Assembly: GCA_041493205.1 (NCBI GenBank)
Contig: JBGPYM010000098.1
Location: forward strand, 1-10,364
Source: JBGPYM01 sp041493205
GTDB taxonomy: Bacteria > Bacteroidota > Ignavibacteria > UBA10030 > UBA6906
Length of the DNA stretch: 10,364 bases
Direction of reading: 5' to 3'
Numbering within the stretch: position 1 is the first letter of the stretch; every line of letters starts with the position of its first letter. A program made the translations under genes and the position numbers. The notes under the pieces are model-generated. The model was not told the DNA's origin and did not search any database. It was given only the letters and a program-made list of their open reading frames with translations. This document shows positions 7,135 to 10,364 of this stretch, piece after piece.

Positions 7135-7893
7135 ATGCCTGATGCGGCCTGGTTGTATCCGCTTCTGTTTGCCGGGGCTCTCGTGGCGGGCTGGGTCGAT
7201 TCCATCGCCGGCGGCGGCGGCCTCGTGACCATCCCCCTCCTCCTCTGGGTCGGCCTCCCTCCGCAGATGGTCCTCGGCACCAACAAATTCCAGGCGAGCT
7301 TCGGGAGCTACACCGCCGCTCATCATTATGTCCGCCGCGGGATGGTGCCGCTCCGGCAGGCCGTTCCGGGGATTATCTTCACACTGATCGGCGCGGCGGC
7401 CGGCACGTGGGCGGTGCAGCAGATCGCCGGTGATCTCCTCAATAGCCTCATTCCTCTCTTCCTCCTCGCGATCGCCGTCTACATGCTCTTCACACCGTCG
7501 CTCGGCCACCGGGAAGTTTCACCGCGGATGCCGCGCATGGTGTTTTTCGTGGTCTTCGGCCTGGTCCTCGGATTTTACGACGGCTTCTTCGGACCGGGCG
7601 TCGGTTCCTTCTGGGCAATCGCCCTCGTGCTCGGTCTGGGCCTGAATCTGACAACCGCGACGGGGTACACGAAGATCATGAACTTCACGAGCAACATTGT
7701 CTCCTGCCTGTTGTTCATGGCGGGAGGCCAGGTGTTGTTCGGCGCGGGTCTCGTGATGGCGGCCGGACAGATCATCGGCGCGCGGCTCGGGGCGGGAATG
7801 GTCATACGGAAGGGCGTGCGGTTCATCAGGCCGATTTTCGTGACCATGGTCATACTGACAACGCTCAAACTGCTCGCCAACCGGTTCTTCTGA
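7135..7893 (+). CDS. TSUP (TauE/SafE, YfcA-like) membrane permease
   Basis: The 252-residue product is an integral membrane protein of the TSUP family. Members move sulfite, sulfoacetate and other small organosulfur or organic anions, but many have no known substrate. Two half-repeats are visible. The first has VDSIAGGGGLVTIPLLL (21-37) and VLGTNKFQASFGSYTAA (47-62). The second has GFYDGFFGPGVGSFW (146-160) followed by ATGYTKIMNFTSN (175-187). These are the paired family signatures of YfcA-type proteins. About seven to eight hydrophobic segments cover most of the chain. A GTGAGG site seven bases upstream overlaps the stop of the RsmI-like gene. A promoter follows the gene, suggesting that this operon ends here, though no hairpin terminator was found. 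Confidence 0.9.
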   Translation: MPDAAWLYPLLFAGALVAGWVDSIAGGGGLVTIPLLLWVGLPPQMVLGTNKFQASFGSYTAAHHYVRRGMVPLRQAVPGIIFTLIGAAAGTWAVQQIAGDLLNSLIPLFLLAIAVYMLFTPSLGHREVSPRMPRMVFFVVFGLVLGFYDGFFGPGVGSFWAIALVLGLGLNLTTATGYTKIMNFTSNIVSCLLFMAGGQVLFGAGLVMAAGQIIGARLGAGMVIRKGVRFIRPIFVTMVILTTLKLLANRFF

Positions 7894-7918
7894 TCTCTTC
7901 CCCCCGCGGTAGCTCACC

Positions 7919-7947
7919 TTGCAATTCACCCCCTGTTTGGCTATATT
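7919..7947 (+). promoter_or_regulatory. Candidate promoter for the redoxin-FabK-metH unit
   Basis: TTGCAA (7919-7924, four of six matches to the -35 box) is separated by exactly 17 bases from TATATT (7942-7947, five of six matches to the -10 box). The downstream T-run makes it TATATTTT, also close to the Bacteroidota TAnnTTTG element. It lies in the only AT-rich gap in the second half of the window, 44 bases before the next start codon. Confidence 0.5.
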
Positions 7948-7991
7948 TTCTCAGATTTTGCGAGGAAAATCCGCCACCGCCGGCATCCGCC

Positions 7992-9020
7992 ATGAACATG
8001 CGCGACATACTTCCCCAGACTACCCGCGCGCGCGAGCTCTACGGGGACTTCTGGTTCAACTCCGAACCGATCCCGGTGACGGCCCTGCGGGGCCAGGTGA
8101 TCCTCCTGATGTTTTGGGACTATGCAAGCGCTTCCTGCCTCCGTGCCCTCCCGTACGTGTTTGAATGGCGAAGGCGGTATGAACCGGTCGGGTTCGTGAC
8201 GGTGGGCGTCCACACCCCCCGGTTCCCGTTCGAGAAGAAAATTGAGGAAGTCCAGCGCGCGATTGCCCGGTACGGGATCGGATTTCCGGTCGTCACGGAC
8301 AATGAGGCCCTCATTGCCGCCAATTACGAGTGCCGCACATCGCCCGAATTAATCCTCGTCGATAAGGATGGTTTCGTGCGATACCGGAACGCGGGGGAGG
8401 GTGGCTATGCCGGGTTTGAGCATGCGCTGCAGGCGTTGCTCTACAACGCGGGTGCGACCGGTGAGCTGCCGATGGTCATGGACCCGGTGCGGGAAACCGA
8501 CCGGAGCGGCGTGGTCTGTTACCGTGCAACCCCGGAAGTTTTTGCGGGATACCTGCGGGGAACCATTGGAAACGTCGAGGGGTACACCCCCGAATCGGTG
8601 GTCAGCTACACCGACCCGGGCATGTATCTCGACGGACGATTCTATGCCGGCGGGGATTGGATGAACGACCGTGATTGCATCCGTATGGCGGAGTCGGGGA
8701 CTCGCGATGGCCATCTCATCATCTGTTACCAGGGGCTGAGTGCGGACGCGGTGCTGGTCCCGGAAGGCCCGAAGAAGGTCGAAATCACCGTGCGCCAGGA
8801 CAATGAATTTATCACGCCGGATGCACGCGGTGCGGATCTGCAGATCGATGCCGGCGGCCGGAGCTATCTTGTCGTGGAGGAACCGCGGCTCTACAGTGTG
8901 GTGCGCAACCGCGAGTACGGCGAGCACGCGCTCAGGTTGAGCTGCGACGCGGGCAGGTTTGCCGCGTACGCGTTTTCATTCACCACGGCGGTGATCCCCG
9001 AACTCATTTCGAAAAACTGA
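7992..9020 (+). CDS. DipZ-like thioredoxin-fold protein with SxxC active site
   Basis: The 342-residue product has two parts. Residues about 15-155 form a thioredoxin/redoxin-like domain. It has LRGQVILLMFWDY (32-44), GVHTPRFPFEKK (72-83), a probable cis-Pro at TSPE (P118) and LVDKDGFVRY (122-131). Residues about 180-335, from TPEVFAGYLRG to AAYAFSFTTA, resemble the beta-rich C-terminal domain that follows thioredoxin in DipZ proteins. In DipZ the active site reads W-x-Y-x-C-x-x-C. Here it reads WDYASASC, so the first Cys is Ser46 and only C49 remains. No signal peptide or membrane anchor is visible, so the protein is probably cytoplasmic. It cannot act as an ordinary dithiol reductase. A monothiol, binding or chaperone role is possible. 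ATG 7992 is the first start; ATG 7998 is also possible. Confidence 0.75.
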   Translation: MNMRDILPQTTRARELYGDFWFNSEPIPVTALRGQVILLMFWDYASASCLRALPYVFEWRRRYEPVGFVTVGVHTPRFPFEKKIEEVQRAIARYGIGFPVVTDNEALIAANYECRTSPELILVDKDGFVRYRNAGEGGYAGFEHALQALLYNAGATGELPMVMDPVRETDRSGVVCYRATPEVFAGYLRGTIGNVEGYTPESVVSYTDPGMYLDGRFYAGGDWMNDRDCIRMAESGTRDGHLIICYQGLSADAVLVPEGPKKVEITVRQDNEFITPDARGADLQIDAGGRSYLVVEEPRLYSVVRNREYGEHALRLSCDAGRFAAYAFSFTTAVIPELISKN

Positions 9021-9022
9021 GC

Positions 9023-9991
9023 ATGGACGACCAGGGGTCCGGGTGGCCGGCTCCACTGCACACGAGGATCACAGAGCTGTTTGGCATTCGTTATCCGATC
9101 ATTCAGGCTGGAATGGTCTGGACGGCGGGCTACAAGCTCGCCGTTGCCGTTTCAGGGGCCGGTGGCCTCGGCATGATCGGATCGGGATCGATGAAACCCG
9201 ACCTGCTCCGGGAGCATATCCGCAAGGCTCTGTCGGGCACAACGGCGCCGGTTGCGGTGAACATTCCGCTGATGCGCAAAGACGCCGAAGATCTCGTCCG
9301 TGCGACGGTCGAGGAGGGAATCCGGATCGTCTTCACCTCGTCAGGGCATCCTCTGAAATTCACCTCCTACCTCAAACAACAGGGGTGCACCGTCGTCCAC
9401 GTGATCGCAGCAGTCAAGCATGCGCGCAAGGCCGTGGATGCGGGGTGTGACGCCGTCGTGGCGGAAGGGTTTGAGGCGGGCGGGCATAACGGCGTCGATG
9501 AAATCACGACGCTGACGCTCGTTCCGCAGGTCGCGGACGCCGTGCAGGTGCCCGTGATCGCTGCGGGAGGCATCGCCGACGGCCGCGGCATGGCAGCGGC
9601 GCTGTCGCTGGGAGCGGAGGCGGTACAGGTCGGGACGCGCTTCGCCGCGACTGTCGAATCCTCCGCGCACGAACAGTACAAACAGGCTGTCGTTGGGGCG
9701 GGTGACGGCGACACGGTGCTCACGCTCAAGAAAATCACGCCTGTCCGCATGATCAAGACTCCGTTCGCCCGGAAAGCGATGGAAGCGGAGCGCAACGGCG
9801 CGTCCCGGGAGGAACTGGAAGCGCTGCTCGGAACCCGGCGGGAGAAGATGGGGATCTTCGAGGGAAATATCGAAGAGGGGGAGATGGAGGCAGGGCAGAG
9901 CGCCGGCCTCGTGAAAGAAATCCTCCCGGCCGCGGAGGTCGTCCGGCGGATGATGGAGGAATACGGCGCTGTCAGGCGCAGACTACCGTGA
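9023..9991 (+). CDS. FMN-dependent enoyl-ACP reductase (FabK) / nitronate monooxygenase family protein
   Basis: The 322-residue product is a TIM-barrel flavoprotein of the FabK/NMO family. Its N-terminal FMN strand is RYPIIQAGMVWTAGYKLAVAVSGAGGLGMIGSG (23-55). VAEGFEAGGHNG (146-157) places H155 at the family's catalytic His. The phosphate-binding half has PVIAAGGIADGRGMAAALSLGAEAVQVGTRF (177-207). The later MEAGQSAGLVKEI (288-300) matches the C-terminal part of FabK. Length is closer to FabK (about 310-320) than to many nitronate monooxygenases (about 350). FabK would use NAD(P)H to reduce enoyl-ACP; NMO would oxidise alkyl nitronates. Sequence alone does not decide. The start lies two bases after the previous stop without a strong Shine-Dalgarno site, suggesting coupling. 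Its stop overlaps the metH start. Confidence 0.88.
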   Translation: MDDQGSGWPAPLHTRITELFGIRYPIIQAGMVWTAGYKLAVAVSGAGGLGMIGSGSMKPDLLREHIRKALSGTTAPVAVNIPLMRKDAEDLVRATVEEGIRIVFTSSGHPLKFTSYLKQQGCTVVHVIAAVKHARKAVDAGCDAVVAEGFEAGGHNGVDEITTLTLVPQVADAVQVPVIAAGGIADGRGMAAALSLGAEAVQVGTRFAATVESSAHEQYKQAVVGAGDGDTVLTLKKITPVRMIKTPFARKAMEAERNGASREELEALLGTRREKMGIFEGNIEEGEMEAGQSAGLVKEILPAAEVVRRMMEEYGAVRRRLP

Positions 9992-10364
9992 ACAGCTCTT
10001 TTTCAAATATCCTGAAGGAAAAGGTCGTCGTCTTCGACGGCGCCACCGGGACGCATCTCCAGGGGCAAAATCTCTCCGCCGACGATTTCGGGGGCGAAGA
10101 GTGGAACGGGTGCAACGAAATCCTCGCGGTGACGAAGCCGACGGCGGTGGAGAATGTCCACCGTGATTACCTGGCGGCCGGGTGCGACGTCATCGAGACC
10201 GACACGTTCGGCGGCACGTCCATCGTCCTTGCCGAGTACGCGATTGCCGGCCGTGCCCACGAGCTGAACCTCCGTGCGGCGCAGATCGCATCCCGCATGG
10301 CCCGCGAATTCTCCACCCCCGCACACCCCCGTTTTGTTGCCGGCTCCATGGGGCCGACCACCAA
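9988..10364 (+). CDS. metH: Methionine synthase MetH, homocysteine-binding N-terminal part (cut by window end)
   Basis: A frame beginning with GTG at 9988 runs open to the window edge and gives 125 residues. It contains KVVVFDGATGTHLQ (12-25), matching the DGAMGT region of homocysteine S-methyltransferases. EEWNGCNEILAVTKPTAVENVHRDYLAAGCDVIETDTFGG and SIVLAEYAIAGRAHELN follow, then SMGPTT at the edge. The pattern and N-terminal placement fit cobalamin-dependent MetH, which transfers a methyl group from methyltetrahydrofolate to homocysteine. The zinc-binding cysteines and the folate, B12 and activation domains lie beyond the window. A two-domain homocysteine methyltransferase/MTHFR fusion therefore cannot be excluded. 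The GTG overlaps the preceding stop (GTGA), so translation is probably coupled to the FabK-like gene. Confidence 0.85.
   Translation, partial: MNSSFSNILKEKVVVFDGATGTHLQGQNLSADDFGGEEWNGCNEILAVTKPTAVENVHRDYLAAGCDVIETDTFGGTSIVLAEYAIAGRAHELNLRAAQIASRMAREFSTPAHPRFVAGSMGPTT

Noticed and set aside
7894..7991. Riboswitch or small RNA in the gap before the redoxin gene
   Set aside because: Apart from the promoter elements, no extended pairing or known riboswitch core was recognised. Only about 40 bases lie between the promoter and the start codon.

Overview
The window is a densely packed, GC-rich bacterial segment with every recognised gene on the + strand. It reads as housekeeping and energy-metabolism DNA. 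I see no mobile element, CRISPR array, tRNA or rRNA, and no convincing new multi-gene system. The organism cannot be fixed from this DNA alone. The proteins look like those of a free-living bacterium with an NADH-oxidising complex I. The two best promoter candidates have T-rich -10 regions that fit both a sigma-70 reading and the Bacteroidota-type TAnnTTTG pattern. Clear purine-rich Shine-Dalgarno sites precede many genes, which is unlike typical Bacteroidia. A GC-rich member of the wider Bacteroidota/Ignavibacteria (FCB) group is a low-confidence guess.

Layout. Positions 1-102 are the last codons of a long-chain acyl-CoA synthetase, followed by a probable hairpin terminator and a probable promoter. 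Then comes a tightly coupled nuoA-B-C-D-E-F block (232-4637), encoding the NADH-input module subunits E and F, the Q-module subunits B, C and D, and the first membrane subunit A of complex I. The block stops after nuoF. nuoG and the proton-pumping subunits are not in the window. It is followed in the same direction by a dUTPase gene (dut), an AI-2E-family membrane protein, an RsmI-like tetrapyrrole-methylase-fold methyltransferase and a TSUP (TauE/SafE) permease. The gaps are very short and there is no strong terminator, so read-through from the nuo promoter is possible.

A 98-bp gap with a second good promoter candidate (7919-7947) starts another transcription unit. It holds a cytoplasmic DipZ-like thioredoxin-fold protein whose CxxC has become SxxC, an FMN-dependent FabK/nitronate monooxygenase-family enzyme, and the start of cobalamin-dependent methionine synthase (metH), whose GTG start overlaps the previous stop. 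metH is cut by the window edge.

Most noteworthy points: the nuo operon broken after nuoF, the SxxC redoxin with a DipZ-type C-terminal domain and no signal peptide, the divergent RsmI-like protein lacking a C-terminal extension, and the FabK-like gene coupled to metH.
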